A stretch of 64,000 bases of DNA from an uncultured Paracoccaceae bacterium. GTDB taxonomy: Bacteria > Pseudomonadota > Alphaproteobacteria > Rhodobacterales > Rhodobacteraceae. The stretch is taken from assembly GCA_947492475.1 (NCBI GenBank), contig CANLNM010000007.1:62001-126000 (forward strand), read 5' to 3'. The notes under the pieces are model-generated. The model saw nothing but the letters and a program-made list of their open reading frames with translations. It did not search any database and was not told the origin of the DNA. Of the stretch, positions 9,343 to 18,495 are shown piece by piece (position 1 is the first letter of the stretch; each line of letters opens with the position of its first letter). A program made the position numbers and the translations under genes.

Positions 9343-11187
9343 GTGTTTAAGTATTTTGAAAACCTCATTGACCCATTCGAAGACTATTCAGCGATAGATT
9401 CACCACCCAAAAAGCTGTGGCCATTTTTGCGCAGCTACATGAAGCCCTTTCGCAAAGTGTTTTGGGCCACCGGGGTGATGTCCGTGATCGTTGCCGGCGT
9501 TGAGCTGTGGCTGATTTGGTATCTGGGCCGCATGGTTGATCTGCTGTCCGTTGGGGACCCCGGCAATATCTGGGCCAATCACGGGACAGAATTTATTCTG
9601 GTGGCTCTTTTCATTCTGTTTTTGCGCCCGTTGTTGCAAATCGTCGATGTGGGATTGCTGAACAATGCGATTTTGCCGAATTTTGGCACGATCGTACGTT
9701 GGCGCGCGCATAAACATGTTCTGCGTCAGTCCGTGGGGTGGTTCGAAGAGGATTTTGCCGGGCGCATTGCCAATCGGATTATGCAAACGCCGCCCGCCGC
9801 AGGCGAGGTGATTTTTCAGCTGTTCGATGCGGTGACCTTTGCCACAGCCTACGTCATCGGCGCAGCGGTTTTGCTGGCGGGTGCTGACCCTCGTTTGATG
9901 ATCCCAATGATGATCTGGCTTGGGTTTTACTTTTTGTTAATGCGGTGGACGATCAAACGGGTTGGTCCTGCATCCAAGGCAGCCTCTGATGCGCGATCCG
10001 AAGTGACGGGCCGTGTTGTGGACAGCTATTCCAACATCCATTCGGTCAAAATGTTCGCCCATCATGACCAAGAATTGGATTATGCACGCGAAGCGATCGA
10101 AAAAACGAGATCAACATTCCAAGCGGAAATGCGGCTTTATACGATCATGGATGTGGTTCTGGTATTTTTGAACGGGCTCTTGATTCTTGGTGTCGTGGGG
10201 TGGGCGATGTGGCTCTATTTCGGCGGAAATGCGACTGTTGGGATCGTTGCGGCTGCGACTTCGCTGACTTTGCGCCTAAACGCGATGACGGGGTGGATCA
10301 TGTGGGCGGTGACAAATCTGTTCCAGAATTTGGGTATCGTGTCCGAAGGGATGGAAACCATTTCGCAGCCCATCACTCTGTTGGATCAAAACAGTGCCCA
10401 GCCTTTGCCAGCGGGGCCGGGTGCGATTGAGATTGACCAATTGTCACATCATTATGGCAAAGGAACAGGCGGTTTGGATCAGATTAGCCTGTCCATTGCC
10501 GCCGGTGAAAAGGTCGGTTTGGTCGGGCGGTCGGGTGCCGGTAAATCGACCCTTGTTAAGCTGCTATTGCGGTTCTACGACGCTGAAACGGGCAGGATTA
10601 GGGTCGATGGTCGCGATATATCCAACATCACCCAAGACAGTTTGAGACTGGCAATTGGCATGGTGCAACAGGATAGTTCGCTGCTGCATAGATCTGTGCG
10701 TGCGAACATTTTGTATGGCCGCCCAGATGCAACCGAGGACGACATCATTGCCGCCGCCAAACGGGCCGAGGCGCATGATTTCATCATGACCCTTCAGGAT
10801 GGCAAAGGCGGTCGGGGTTATGACGCTCAGGTCGGTGAACGGGGTGTCAAGCTATCTGGCGGGCAACGCCAACGGATCGCGATTGCGCGTGTGTTACTAA
10901 AGGACGCCCCGATCTTACTACTGGACGAAGCGACATCGGCGCTGGATTCCGAAGTGGAAGCAGCCATTCAAGACACGCTTTATGGATTGATGGAGGGCAA
11001 AACCGTGATTGCGATTGCGCATCGGTTGTCGACGATTGCCCGTATGGACCGGATCGTTGTCATGGACCAAGGGCGCATCATTGAACAAGGCACCCATCAG
11101 GAATTGCTGCAGTTGAACGGGCAATATGCCGGGTTCTGGAACCGTCAGTCAGGCGGGTTCTTAGGGGCCGAAGAGGAAGCGGAATGA
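9343..11187 (+). CDS. ABC exporter half-transporter, subunit 1
   Basis: A 614-residue inner-membrane exporter subunit with a six-helix transmembrane domain (about residues 40-330) fused to an ATPase. Walker A GRSGAGKST (about 395-403), signature LSGGQRQR (about 503) and Walker B LLLDEATSALD are intact. The start is GTG at 9343, preceded by GAGAGGA. It overlaps the next ABC gene as ATGA. The two are close paralogs of equal length, so I infer a heterodimeric exporter of the multidrug or lipid-flippase class; the cargo is unknown. Confidence 0.92.
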   Translation: MFKYFENLIDPFEDYSAIDSPPKKLWPFLRSYMKPFRKVFWATGVMSVIVAGVELWLIWYLGRMVDLLSVGDPGNIWANHGTEFILVALFILFLRPLLQIVDVGLLNNAILPNFGTIVRWRAHKHVLRQSVGWFEEDFAGRIANRIMQTPPAAGEVIFQLFDAVTFATAYVIGAAVLLAGADPRLMIPMMIWLGFYFLLMRWTIKRVGPASKAASDARSEVTGRVVDSYSNIHSVKMFAHHDQELDYAREAIEKTRSTFQAEMRLYTIMDVVLVFLNGLLILGVVGWAMWLYFGGNATVGIVAAATSLTLRLNAMTGWIMWAVTNLFQNLGIVSEGMETISQPITLLDQNSAQPLPAGPGAIEIDQLSHHYGKGTGGLDQISLSIAAGEKVGLVGRSGAGKSTLVKLLLRFYDAETGRIRVDGRDISNITQDSLRLAIGMVQQDSSLLHRSVRANILYGRPDATEDDIIAAAKRAEAHDFIMTLQDGKGGRGYDAQVGERGVKLSGGQRQRIAIARVLLKDAPILLLDEATSALDSEVEAAIQDTLYGLMEGKTVIAIAHRLSTIARMDRIVVMDQGRIIEQGTHQELLQLNGQYAGFWNRQSGGFLGAEEEAE

Positions 11188-13040
11188 GTATTGAGGCAAG
11201 CCGGTTTGCAAAATGGGCCGGAAACTTAGCTGACCCGGAGAAACCCGCGAAAACGTCGCCACCCCGCACGCTGGTTGCGTTTATTCTATGGTCGATGCAG
11301 GGGCTTTGGCTGGTTCTGGCGTTTGCTTGTGTTGGGTTTATGTTTGGCGGCGCGACGGAATCGTTGATGATGTACGCGCTGGGCCGCATTATTGACGCCA
11401 CGGCCATGGGACCGGATGGGTTTTGGTCGCAAAACCTGGGCCTGATCATTGCGGCGGTGTTTTTGGTGATGGTCCTGCGGCCTTTGGCCTTTACCACTGC
11501 GTCGATCATGCAGAGCATCGCACTGGCCCCAAATCTGCACAATCAGGTCCTTTTGCGCCTGAATAGATACGCATCTGGCCATTCGGTGACGTTCTTTGAC
11601 AACGATTTTGCTGGGCGTTTGGCGCAAAAGAAAATGCAGACCGCATCGGCCACAACCCAAGTGGTCACAGATGCGGTCAATGTGATTGTCTTTGCGTTTT
11701 CATCCGCGCTGGGCATGGTTTTGCTCAGTGGGGCAGTGTCCGCGCAGCTGGGCGCAACGGTGGTAATCTGGATCGTCCTTTATCTGCTGACATTGCGGTA
11801 TTTCCTGCCGCGTGTGCGTGCGCGGTCCAAAACCCGCGCAAATGCCCGTGCCGCGGTGACGGGCCAGATTGTTGACACTGTGACCAACATCAAGACGGTC
11901 AAATTGTTTGCGCGTGACGACCACGAAGATCGCGGCACGGTTGATACCGCTATGTCGTTTCGAAATGCGGCGATCACATGGGCCGAAATGGCCGTTGGCA
12001 TGCGTGGTGCAATGATAACAATCGCGGGGATTCTGCCGGTTGCGATGATTTGGCAGGGATTGCTGTTATGGCAATCCGGTGCGGCAAGTTCAGGTGATCT
12101 GGCGGCCATCGGCGCAATGTCGATCCGACTAAGCCAGATGACCGGCTTTGTCAGTTGGACATTGATGTCGATCTATGGCGCGCTGGGCGAAATAGAAGAC
12201 GGGCTGCGCAGTCTGACCCCGCCGCACGAACTGGTCGATGCAAAAAACGCGACGCAATTGGACGTGACCCGGGGCGGAATCGAATTTCGCGATGTGACCT
12301 TTGCTTATGGGTCTGATGTGGGCGGCATCAAAAAAGTGTCGCTGACTATTCAGCCGGGCGAAAAACTGGGTATTGTCGGCGCGTCTGGTGCTGGGAAATC
12401 AACATTGGCGTCGCTTTTGTTGCGGCTGTACGACCCAGAACACGGCCACGTTGCCATCGATGGTCAGAACATCGCCTTGGTCACGCAAAATTCGCTGCGT
12501 CAGAAAATCGGTATGGTGACCCAAGAAACGGCGATGTTTAACCGATCTGCGCGTGACAACATCATTTATGGACGCAGCGATGCCAGCGACGCCGAAATAG
12601 AGAATGCGGTGAAACGGGCCAAGGCAGATGACTTTATCAAGGATCTGCGCGACCAAAACGGGCGTATCGGTATGGATGCGCATTTGGGCGAACGTGGGGT
12701 CAAATTGTCAGGGGGGCAACGCCAACGGATCGCGCTGGCCCGGGCAATGTTAAAGGATGCGCCAATTTTGGTGCTGGACGAAGCGACCTCTGCCTTGGAT
12801 TCCGAAGTTGAGGCCGCCATCCAAGACGCGTTGAAAAATGCCATGCAAGGCAAAACCGTTGTGGCGATTGCGCACCGATTGTCGACGATTTCATCAATGG
12901 ATCGCATAATCGTGCTGGATCGGGGCCACATTGTCGAAGAAGGCCGCCACGAGGACTTGCTTGCGGCGAATGGGCTGTATACCCGCTATTGGAACCGCCA
13001 ATCGGGTGGGTTTATTGCCACGCAGGACGCAGCTGAATAG
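11184..13040 (+). CDS. ABC exporter half-transporter, subunit 2
   Basis: A 618-residue transmembrane-ATPase fusion, partner of the gene it overlaps. Walker A GASGAGKST (about 398-406), LSGGQRQR (about 507) and LVLDEATSALDSE are intact. Both subunits appear catalytically complete in the ATPase core, unlike heterodimers with one degenerate site. The stop is immediately followed by the start of the rRNA-methyltransferase-like gene, so the three may share a transcript. The substrate cannot be inferred. Confidence 0.92.
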   Translation: MSIEASRFAKWAGNLADPEKPAKTSPPRTLVAFILWSMQGLWLVLAFACVGFMFGGATESLMMYALGRIIDATAMGPDGFWSQNLGLIIAAVFLVMVLRPLAFTTASIMQSIALAPNLHNQVLLRLNRYASGHSVTFFDNDFAGRLAQKKMQTASATTQVVTDAVNVIVFAFSSALGMVLLSGAVSAQLGATVVIWIVLYLLTLRYFLPRVRARSKTRANARAAVTGQIVDTVTNIKTVKLFARDDHEDRGTVDTAMSFRNAAITWAEMAVGMRGAMITIAGILPVAMIWQGLLLWQSGAASSGDLAAIGAMSIRLSQMTGFVSWTLMSIYGALGEIEDGLRSLTPPHELVDAKNATQLDVTRGGIEFRDVTFAYGSDVGGIKKVSLTIQPGEKLGIVGASGAGKSTLASLLLRLYDPEHGHVAIDGQNIALVTQNSLRQKIGMVTQETAMFNRSARDNIIYGRSDASDAEIENAVKRAKADDFIKDLRDQNGRIGMDAHLGERGVKLSGGQRQRIALARAMLKDAPILVLDEATSALDSEVEAAIQDALKNAMQGKTVVAIAHRLSTISSMDRIIVLDRGHIVEEGRHEDLLAANGLYTRYWNRQSGGFIATQDAAE

Positions 13041-14237
13041 ATGAAAATTGAAAGTTTAACACATCACGGCATGGGTCGGGCGACCGATGGCACGTTGGTT
13101 CCCCGCGTTCTGGCGGGCGAAGAGATTGAGCTGTTGACCGATGGATCGGCGCGGATTTTGACGCCGTCTGCGGATCGTGTGGCAGCGCCCTGCCGGCATT
13201 TCAAATCCTGCGGTGGCTGCGCGATGCAGCATGGGTCCGATGAATTGGTGTCGCGTTGGAAAATGGGCATCGTTGAAACGGCTTTGCGTGCGCATGGGAT
13301 CGAAACCGATATTCGCGGCATTCACACGTCGCCCGCCCGATCCCGCCGTCGGGCTAAATTTTCGGGCCGTCGCACCAAAAAGGGCGCGCTGGTTGGGTTT
13401 CACGCCCGTGGATCTGACATGGTCGTCGCCGTGCCCGATTGCATGTTGCTGGTGCCGCAAATCGCTGCGGTTATCCCCGCATTAGAAGAGCTGACAATTA
13501 TCGCCGCGACCCGAAAATCCGAGGTGGCATTGACTGTCACTGACACGCCCAACGGCCCGGATGTGCATGTGGGCACGGACAAGGAACTGACCGGCGAATT
13601 GCGGATTGAATTGGCCAATTTCGCCCAACGTCATAAATTGGCCCGTTTGGTTTGGGCAGATGAACCCGTGGTGACCATTTTGCCCCCGGTTCAGGTCTTT
13701 GGCGGCGCCGAAGTGGCCCCACCCCCCAGCGCATTTTTACAGGCGACCCGCGACGGTGAAGGCGCGCTGCTAGAAGCGGTGCAGGAAACCGTTGGAAAAT
13801 CCAAAAAGATCGTTGATCTGTTTTCAGGGTGCGGGACATTTTCACTGCCGTTGGCCGCCAAAGCAGAGGTGCATGCCGTCGAAGGGTTTGGCCCAATGTT
13901 GGATGCATTGGATGCGGGATGGCGTCATGCAAAAGGGCTTAAGAAGGTCACAACAGAAGCGCGCGATCTGTTTCGCCGCCCCCTAGAGGTGGACGAGCTG
14001 AAAAAATATAATGCCGCGGTGATCGATCCGCCGCGTGCCGGTGCAGAGGCGCAGGTTGACCGGCTGGCCGATTGTGACATCCCGATTGTGGCGATGGTGT
14101 CGTGTAATCCTGTGACATTTGCCCGTGATGCCAAAGTGTTGCTGGACGGTGGCTATACGCTCAATTGGATAAAGGTTGTCGATCAATTTAGGTGGTCCCC
14201 GCATGTTGAACTGGCGGCGTCCTTCACGCGGTCGTGA
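13041..14237 (+). CDS. SAM-dependent RNA (uracil-5)-methyltransferase, RlmD/TrmA family
   Basis: Methylates C5 of a uridine in structured RNA; the closest role is 23S rRNA m5U formation. The 398-residue protein has a TRAM-like N-terminus, four cysteines expected to hold a 4Fe-4S cluster (Cys51, 57, 60 and 134, in CRHFKSCGGC plus PDC), the AdoMet motif DLFSGCGTFSLPLA, DPPRAG, and SCNP with the catalytic Cys355. It begins at the base after the upstream ABC gene stop. Whether it targets U747 or U1939 cannot be told. Confidence 0.9.
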   Translation: MKIESLTHHGMGRATDGTLVPRVLAGEEIELLTDGSARILTPSADRVAAPCRHFKSCGGCAMQHGSDELVSRWKMGIVETALRAHGIETDIRGIHTSPARSRRRAKFSGRRTKKGALVGFHARGSDMVVAVPDCMLLVPQIAAVIPALEELTIIAATRKSEVALTVTDTPNGPDVHVGTDKELTGELRIELANFAQRHKLARLVWADEPVVTILPPVQVFGGAEVAPPPSAFLQATRDGEGALLEAVQETVGKSKKIVDLFSGCGTFSLPLAAKAEVHAVEGFGPMLDALDAGWRHAKGLKKVTTEARDLFRRPLEVDELKKYNAAVIDPPRAGAEAQVDRLADCDIPIVAMVSCNPVTFARDAKVLLDGGYTLNWIKVVDQFRWSPHVELAASFTRS

Positions 14238-14312
14238 CCCGTGTTGGGGCTATGATTTAACGCCAATTTGATATATGCCCCGATCAATCAAACGGGGCAC
14301 TCGGGCAGAGAA

Positions 14313-14816
14313 ATGAAACTCGTACATTCTATTCTACTGATGGTTGCGCTTGTCCTGACGGGCTGTGCAAGCACCCAAACGGAATCCAAATTCAGGTCCT
14401 ATTCGGGGCCCGAAGTCACCGCGCTTGTTTTATACAAAGAGCGGCGGATGATGTATTTGATGCACGGATCCGAAGTGTTGAAGCGGTACCGGTTTGAGCT
14501 TGGATTTGAGCCAACAGGGCACAAACAACACGAAGGCGACGGGCGCACGCCCGAAGGTGTCTATCGCATTGACCGTCGTAATCCGAATTCTCGGTTTCAT
14601 CTGTCGTTAGGGATTTCTTATCCCAATACACAGGATCGGTCTGCGGCGGCTGTGCTTGGCCTGCCACCCGGCGGTGACATTTTTATCCACGGCACACCCA
14701 GCGCTTTGGTTAGAATGGTCGATTGGACGGCAGGTTGCATTGCCGTCACCAATGACGAAATGGAAGAGATTTACGCGATGGTTCAGGACGGAACCATCAT
14801 CGCAATCTATCCTTGA
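14313..14816 (+). CDS. L,D-transpeptidase family lipoprotein (YkuD domain)
   Basis: Probable peptidoglycan L,D-transpeptidase or carboxypeptidase of 167 residues. The chosen ATG 14313 gives a lipoprotein signal with lipobox LTGC (Cys18), so it is anchored to a membrane in the envelope. The YkuD active-site region shows IHGTPS and then TAGCIAVTN, giving the catalytic Cys near 141. Position 139 is Thr where Ser is common. A second L,D-transpeptidase follows at 15502, on the other side of the CAP gene. An earlier in-frame start at 14268 would bury the signal peptide. Confidence 0.86.
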   Translation: MKLVHSILLMVALVLTGCASTQTESKFRSYSGPEVTALVLYKERRMMYLMHGSEVLKRYRFELGFEPTGHKQHEGDGRTPEGVYRIDRRNPNSRFHLSLGISYPNTQDRSAAAVLGLPPGGDIFIHGTPSALVRMVDWTAGCIAVTNDEMEEIYAMVQDGTIIAIYP

Positions 14817-14819
14817 TCC

Positions 14820-15329
14820 TTAGCTGCCCATCACCAATGTCCACCAGATTTTGCCGGCCGGTTCCTGAAACCAGGCAAACCCCATCTGCGTGGCATTTGG
14901 GTCCAAAATTACATCGCGCGTTTCAGGCAGGTTCATCCATGCGGCCAGCGTTTCGGTTTCGTTTTCATAGGTTTCCGAAATATTTTCACCACGTAGGTCA
15001 CCGGTATAGCCGACGCGGCGGACGCGATCGATCGGGGATGATGCATCAGATCCAAAATGCCATGGGCGGTTTTGAACGCTCATATCGCGGGAATGGGTTG
15101 CTGCGGCGGCATTCAACTGTGCGTTCAGTTGAACGGGTCCACGTCCGGATGCGATCCGCAAGGCATTTACCCCGTCCAGCATGCGAAACTGGACGTTCGC
15201 TGTGTCGCCGGGCGCAATTCGATATAATTGCGGCAAAGGAAGCCCATCTGGCCCCACCGGAACAGAAGGCGCGTTACAGGCTGCCAATGCAGCAGCGGAA
15301 AGCCCAAGTAGAAAGTTTCTGCGTAACAT
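14820..15329 (-). CDS. CAP-domain (SCP-like) lipoprotein
   Basis: A 169-residue exported protein with a lipobox LAAC (Cys18) and a CAP/SCP-like fold: ARG..LNAQLNAAAATHSRDMS, then a HFGSD stretch and GENI, the conserved CAP segments. Bacterial CAP proteins are cell-envelope proteins of mostly unknown activity. It sits convergently against one L,D-transpeptidase, stop codons three bases apart, and divergently from another, which hints at a role in wall turnover; that is inference. ATG 15329 has a GGGTGG box upstream; the longer frame to 15467 is ignored because it would hide the signal peptide. Confidence 0.85.
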   Translation of the reverse strand: MLRRNFLLGLSAAALAACNAPSVPVGPDGLPLPQLYRIAPGDTANVQFRMLDGVNALRIASGRGPVQLNAQLNAAAATHSRDMSVQNRPWHFGSDASSPIDRVRRVGYTGDLRGENISETYENETETLAAWMNLPETRDVILDPNATQMGFAWFQEPAGKIWWTLVMGS

Positions 15330-15501
15330 ATCGCCACCCAATTCGTTAAAGTCTGTTTTTGGCTTATATCTAAGTGCGTGACCTTTCAAACCCACTTCGG
15401 CGTGAGTTTGCCCAGATGACGATGCTTTGATTTGCGACTGAGACCTTTGCGCCATAGATTGCCCCAAATCGCGCCCAATTCATCGGCGCAAGGAGTTTGT
15501 T

Positions 15502-16098
15502 ATGACGAAAACAGCGAAACACACATTTAGTCGCCGGGGATTTATGGCAACCTCGGCCGCGGCATTGGCCGGTGGATCTGCCATGGCGCAGACAGAAAAC
15601 TCGACCGAGATCGAAGGCGAGATTTCTCAGACAATTCAGCGGAATATTTCAAGTTTCCGCACATTGGACTGGCGTCCCTATTTCGACACACTGGCTGGTG
15701 GCGCTGTTTTGGTTGATCTGCAATCACGGGCCCTGCATTACTGGTCGGCGGATGAAAGCGTCTACAAACTTTACCCGTCCAGCGTGCCCCTGTCAGAGGA
15801 TCTAACACGTCGCGGCCGCACCCAGGTGATTCGCAAAGTAGAGGGCCCATCATGGCGTCCGACACCCGCAATGCGGCAACGAAACCCGGAATGGCCTGAA
15901 TTTATTGGCCCCGGCCCTGAAAATCCGCTTGGAACCCACGCGCTGTATCTGTCATGGCAGTATTATCGCATCCACGGGACCCACGACACGCGTAAAATTG
16001 GGCGCAGATCGTCCAATGGTTGCATTGGACTCTATAATCAGCACATCGCTGAATTGTTCAGTTTGGCGACTGTCGGGACCCAAGTGTTGCTGATTTGA
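15502..16098 (+). CDS. Secreted L,D-transpeptidase (ErfK/YbiS type) with twin-arginine-like signal
   Basis: A 198-residue YkuD-domain enzyme that cross-links or trims peptidoglycan stem peptides or attaches lipoproteins to them. The N-terminus SRRGFMATSAAALAGG resembles a Tat signal, with cleavage near AMAQ. The active-site region carries HGTHDT and SSNGCIGLYN, giving catalytic Cys174. A strong AAGGAG box precedes the ATG by 7 bases. The gene is divergent from the CAP lipoprotein across about 170 bases that should hold both promoters. Confidence 0.92.
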   Translation: MTKTAKHTFSRRGFMATSAAALAGGSAMAQTENSTEIEGEISQTIQRNISSFRTLDWRPYFDTLAGGAVLVDLQSRALHYWSADESVYKLYPSSVPLSEDLTRRGRTQVIRKVEGPSWRPTPAMRQRNPEWPEFIGPGPENPLGTHALYLSWQYYRIHGTHDTRKIGRRSSNGCIGLYNQHIAELFSLATVGTQVLLI

Positions 16099-16249
16099 CC
16101 ACAATTCGGCAATTTAGCGCCGGTAAAACACTTGACGCCCTTTGCATTTCAGTCGTTTGCTGGTTACACGAACACTACAAGGTTTAGTCTTGGGATTCTG
16201 CTGCCACCCTCAACCAACCCCGGCGGTAGACGTGTCTTTGGAGAATACT

Positions 16250-16447
16250 ATGAAAAAAATCGTTCTTGCCGTTGCATTCGCTGGCGCCGCTTCAACTGCT
16301 TTTGCTGGTGGTGACACCGCGCCAATGGTTGACGTAACACCTGCTGAAATCATCGTAGCACCTGCTGCTTCTTCTTCCAGCTCCAACCTGATCGTTCCTG
16401 CGATTCTGGTTGCGCTGATCGCAGCTGCTGCCGCTGGCGGTTCCTAA
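16250..16447 (+). CDS. Small secreted or membrane protein, 65 residues
   Basis: Function unknown. The ATG at 16250 follows TTTGGAGA and starts a typical signal peptide (MKKIVLAVAFAGAASTAFAG). After an acidic, alanine-rich middle and a run of five serines there is a C-terminal hydrophobic stretch (LIVPAILVALIAAAAAGG), so the mature 45-residue peptide may sit in a membrane. It stands alone, with a compound stem-loop and a strong terminator behind it, which argues for a real, possibly highly expressed gene. Similar small proteins occur near hemH in related bacteria to my recollection, unverified. Confidence 0.72.
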   Translation: MKKIVLAVAFAGAASTAFAGGDTAPMVDVTPAEIIVAPAASSSSSNLIVPAILVALIAAAAAGGS

Positions 16448-16480
16448 TAATCCTTCGCTGACAATCGTCAGTGGGATTAT
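16447..16480 (+). other. Compound stem-loop directly after the small-protein stop
   Basis: ATAATCC (16447-16453) pairs with GGATTAT (16474-16480), and nested inside CTGAC (16458-16462) pairs with GTCAG (16467-16471). It has no T-tract, and a separate canonical terminator follows ten bases later. It may protect the 3' end of the message. Confidence 0.55.
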
Positions 16481-16489
16481 CTGAATTTG

Positions 16490-16522
16490 AGGCAAGGCTT
16501 TACGGCCTTGCCTTTTTCTTTG
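16490..16522 (+). terminator. Intrinsic terminator of the small-protein gene
   Basis: Perfect nine-base stem AGGCAAGGC (16490-16498) with GCCTTGCCT (16505-16513), a six-base loop and a following TTTTCTTTG tract. It lies between the small-protein gene and the convergent hemH end. Confidence 0.88.
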
Positions 16523-16547
16523 TCTGATCGAAAAATCAACGGATGGC

Positions 16548-17591
16548 TTAGTCCAGCCAGCCCATCAGGTTCTGCCGGATCACACCGCAAAGCGCGGCAA
16601 TATGGGCCGGATCGTCATTCAGACAGGGCACATAGGTAAAGTTCTGCCCACCCGCATGTTCAAAACTTTCGCGGATCTCTTCGTTGATCTCTTCTAGCGT
16701 TTCGATGCAATCGGCACTAAACGCAGGGGCGCAAATCGCCAGACGTTTATTGTCTGCTGCGGCTTGGCGCGCGACCTCTTCGACGGTGTAGGGCTGCAAC
16801 CATTCTTCGGACCCGAATTGCGACTGGAACGTTGTCATTATTTCAGTGTCGGCCCAGCCCAGACGTTCCTTTAGCAGGCGCGTCGTTTTCTGGCATTGGC
16901 AATGATAGGGATCGCCTTCGGTCAAATAACGCTGTGGCAGGCCGTGATAAGAACAGATCAGAATGTCGGGACGTTTTTCCAAGGTTGCATATTTACGTTC
17001 AATGGATTGCGCCAATGCATCGATATAGGCGGGCTGGTCGAAATAGGGCGGCACCACGCGTGCGACGGGTTGCAAACGGTTTTTCAAATCCATCAACGCC
17101 TTAAAAAACGCGTCATTTGCTGTGGCTGATGTGGCCCCCGCATATTGCGGATATAGCGGAAAAAACAGGATTTTGGTGCAGCCAGCCGCAATCATCGCAT
17201 CAACCCTAGATTGGGTCGATGGATTGCCATAGCGCATGCAGTAATCAACCATCACCTGATCCCCAAAGTCAGCCTGCATTTGTGTTGCAATCGCCGCTGT
17301 CTGTTGCTTGGTGATGGTCATCAATGGTGATTCATCAGCGTCGTTGTTCCAGATCGTGCGATAGGCCGCGCCAGATGTGAACGGTCGTTTGGACAGGATC
17401 ACCAGCTGCAACAGCGGTTGCCAGAACAGACGCGAATAATCGATGACACGTTTGTCAGACAGAAATTCGCTTAGATAACGACGCATTGACCAATAATCAG
17501 TTGCATCCGGCGTACCCAAATTGGCGAGCAAAACACCGATTTTTTGTTGTTTTACAGCGGGATGATCGGCAGGCAGATGCGATTTGGTCAT
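16548..17591 (-). CDS. hemH: Ferrochelatase
   Basis: Inserts ferrous iron into protoporphyrin IX, the last step of protoheme synthesis; membrane-associated in the cytoplasm. 347 residues with the catalytic SYHGLP motif (His near 219), the YHCQCQ segment and the C-terminal FSADCIETLEEI stretch with the conserved Glu. ATG 17591 is preferred over an in-frame upstream start at 17621; neither has a strong ribosome site. It is convergent with the 65-residue protein gene and lies downstream of the methyltransferase on the same strand, 51 bases away. Confidence 0.95.
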   Translation of the reverse strand: MTKSHLPADHPAVKQQKIGVLLANLGTPDATDYWSMRRYLSEFLSDKRVIDYSRLFWQPLLQLVILSKRPFTSGAAYRTIWNNDADESPLMTITKQQTAAIATQMQADFGDQVMVDYCMRYGNPSTQSRVDAMIAAGCTKILFFPLYPQYAGATSATANDAFFKALMDLKNRLQPVARVVPPYFDQPAYIDALAQSIERKYATLEKRPDILICSYHGLPQRYLTEGDPYHCQCQKTTRLLKERLGWADTEIMTTFQSQFGSEEWLQPYTVEEVARQAAADNKRLAICAPAFSADCIETLEEINEEIRESFEHAGGQNFTYVPCLNDDPAHIAALCGVIRQNLMGWLD

Positions 17592-17642
17592 TGGGTCTCT
17601 CGGTTGTTCGTGTGGTTGCACTTAACGCCTACGCGTATTTGG

Positions 17643-18473
17643 TCAATGTTCCGACGGGTCCAAAGGGTGTTCCTGCGTCGATAAGGCATCGGCCAGACGT
17701 TGGGATGCTGAACCGGGACGCAGGGGTTTGGGCTGACTGTCATCCGGGGCCCACCCGGTAAGCGTGACAATTTCGAACGTCGCGGGAATGCGGCCATCCT
17801 GATGGGCATGTTGCGCGTGATAAATCTGGCTCGCCTTTAGAAATACATCACGTCGGGTTGGTTGACGTAGACGCCCATGCAGGGCGTTGTTTTCGCCCAT
17901 GGCACGCAAATCCTGCATCAGCGCAATTGGATCGGCATAGGTCACGGTGATCGGATTTGAATCCGCGACAGGCAGGTTTAGCCCGGCCCGTTGTAACAGC
18001 GCGCCCAAATCGCGGATATCGGCCATCGGCACAACACGGGGTGACAACCCACCCGTTAATTCAGATTCTGCCTGCGCCAAGGCGCTGCGCAATTCGTTTA
18101 AGGTTTGCCCGCCAAAAAGCGTGGCAATCAGCAACCCATCGGGTTTTAGGGCGCGTGCACATTGAATGAGCTGCCCGATAGGGTCGTTCGCCCAATGCAG
18201 CGCAAGCGCGTGAATGACCAGATCATGCGCGCCGGATTGCAAATCCAGAACGTCTTGGTCAGCAACAATTTTGGCCTCGGGCAAGGTATCAGCCCACAAA
18301 TCCGGCCAACCCGTCACAATCGCGGGATTTCTAAAGGTTCTGTTAACCTCGATGAGTCTTTCCTGAATTTCATCTGCCATGGCCTGTTGCAAAAACAGGG
18401 CGGGCGCGGCTGCGGCGCGGCGGCGATTGCGGGTCAGGGCGATCTGGTCAGTTAATAGCGGCGGCTGTGACAT
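17643..18473 (-). CDS. NDUFAF5-like methyltransferase-fold protein
   Basis: A 276-residue protein of the class I methyltransferase fold, resembling mitochondrial complex I assembly factor NDUFAF5 and its alphaproteobacterial relatives. The region LVIHALALHWANDP and the following RALKPDGLLIATLFGG are characteristic. The AdoMet glycine-rich motif is replaced by AIVTGWPDLW, so classical methyl transfer is doubtful; human NDUFAF5 was reported to act as an arginine hydroxylase. It starts 22 bases from the divergent comF start. The exact role here is inference. Confidence 0.75.
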   Translation of the reverse strand: MSQPPLLTDQIALTRNRRRAAAAPALFLQQAMADEIQERLIEVNRTFRNPAIVTGWPDLWADTLPEAKIVADQDVLDLQSGAHDLVIHALALHWANDPIGQLIQCARALKPDGLLIATLFGGQTLNELRSALAQAESELTGGLSPRVVPMADIRDLGALLQRAGLNLPVADSNPITVTYADPIALMQDLRAMGENNALHGRLRQPTRRDVFLKASQIYHAQHAHQDGRIPATFEIVTLTGWAPDDSQPKPLRPGSASQRLADALSTQEHPLDPSEH

Positions 18474-18495
18474 AAACCCCATGTAGGAGAAACCC

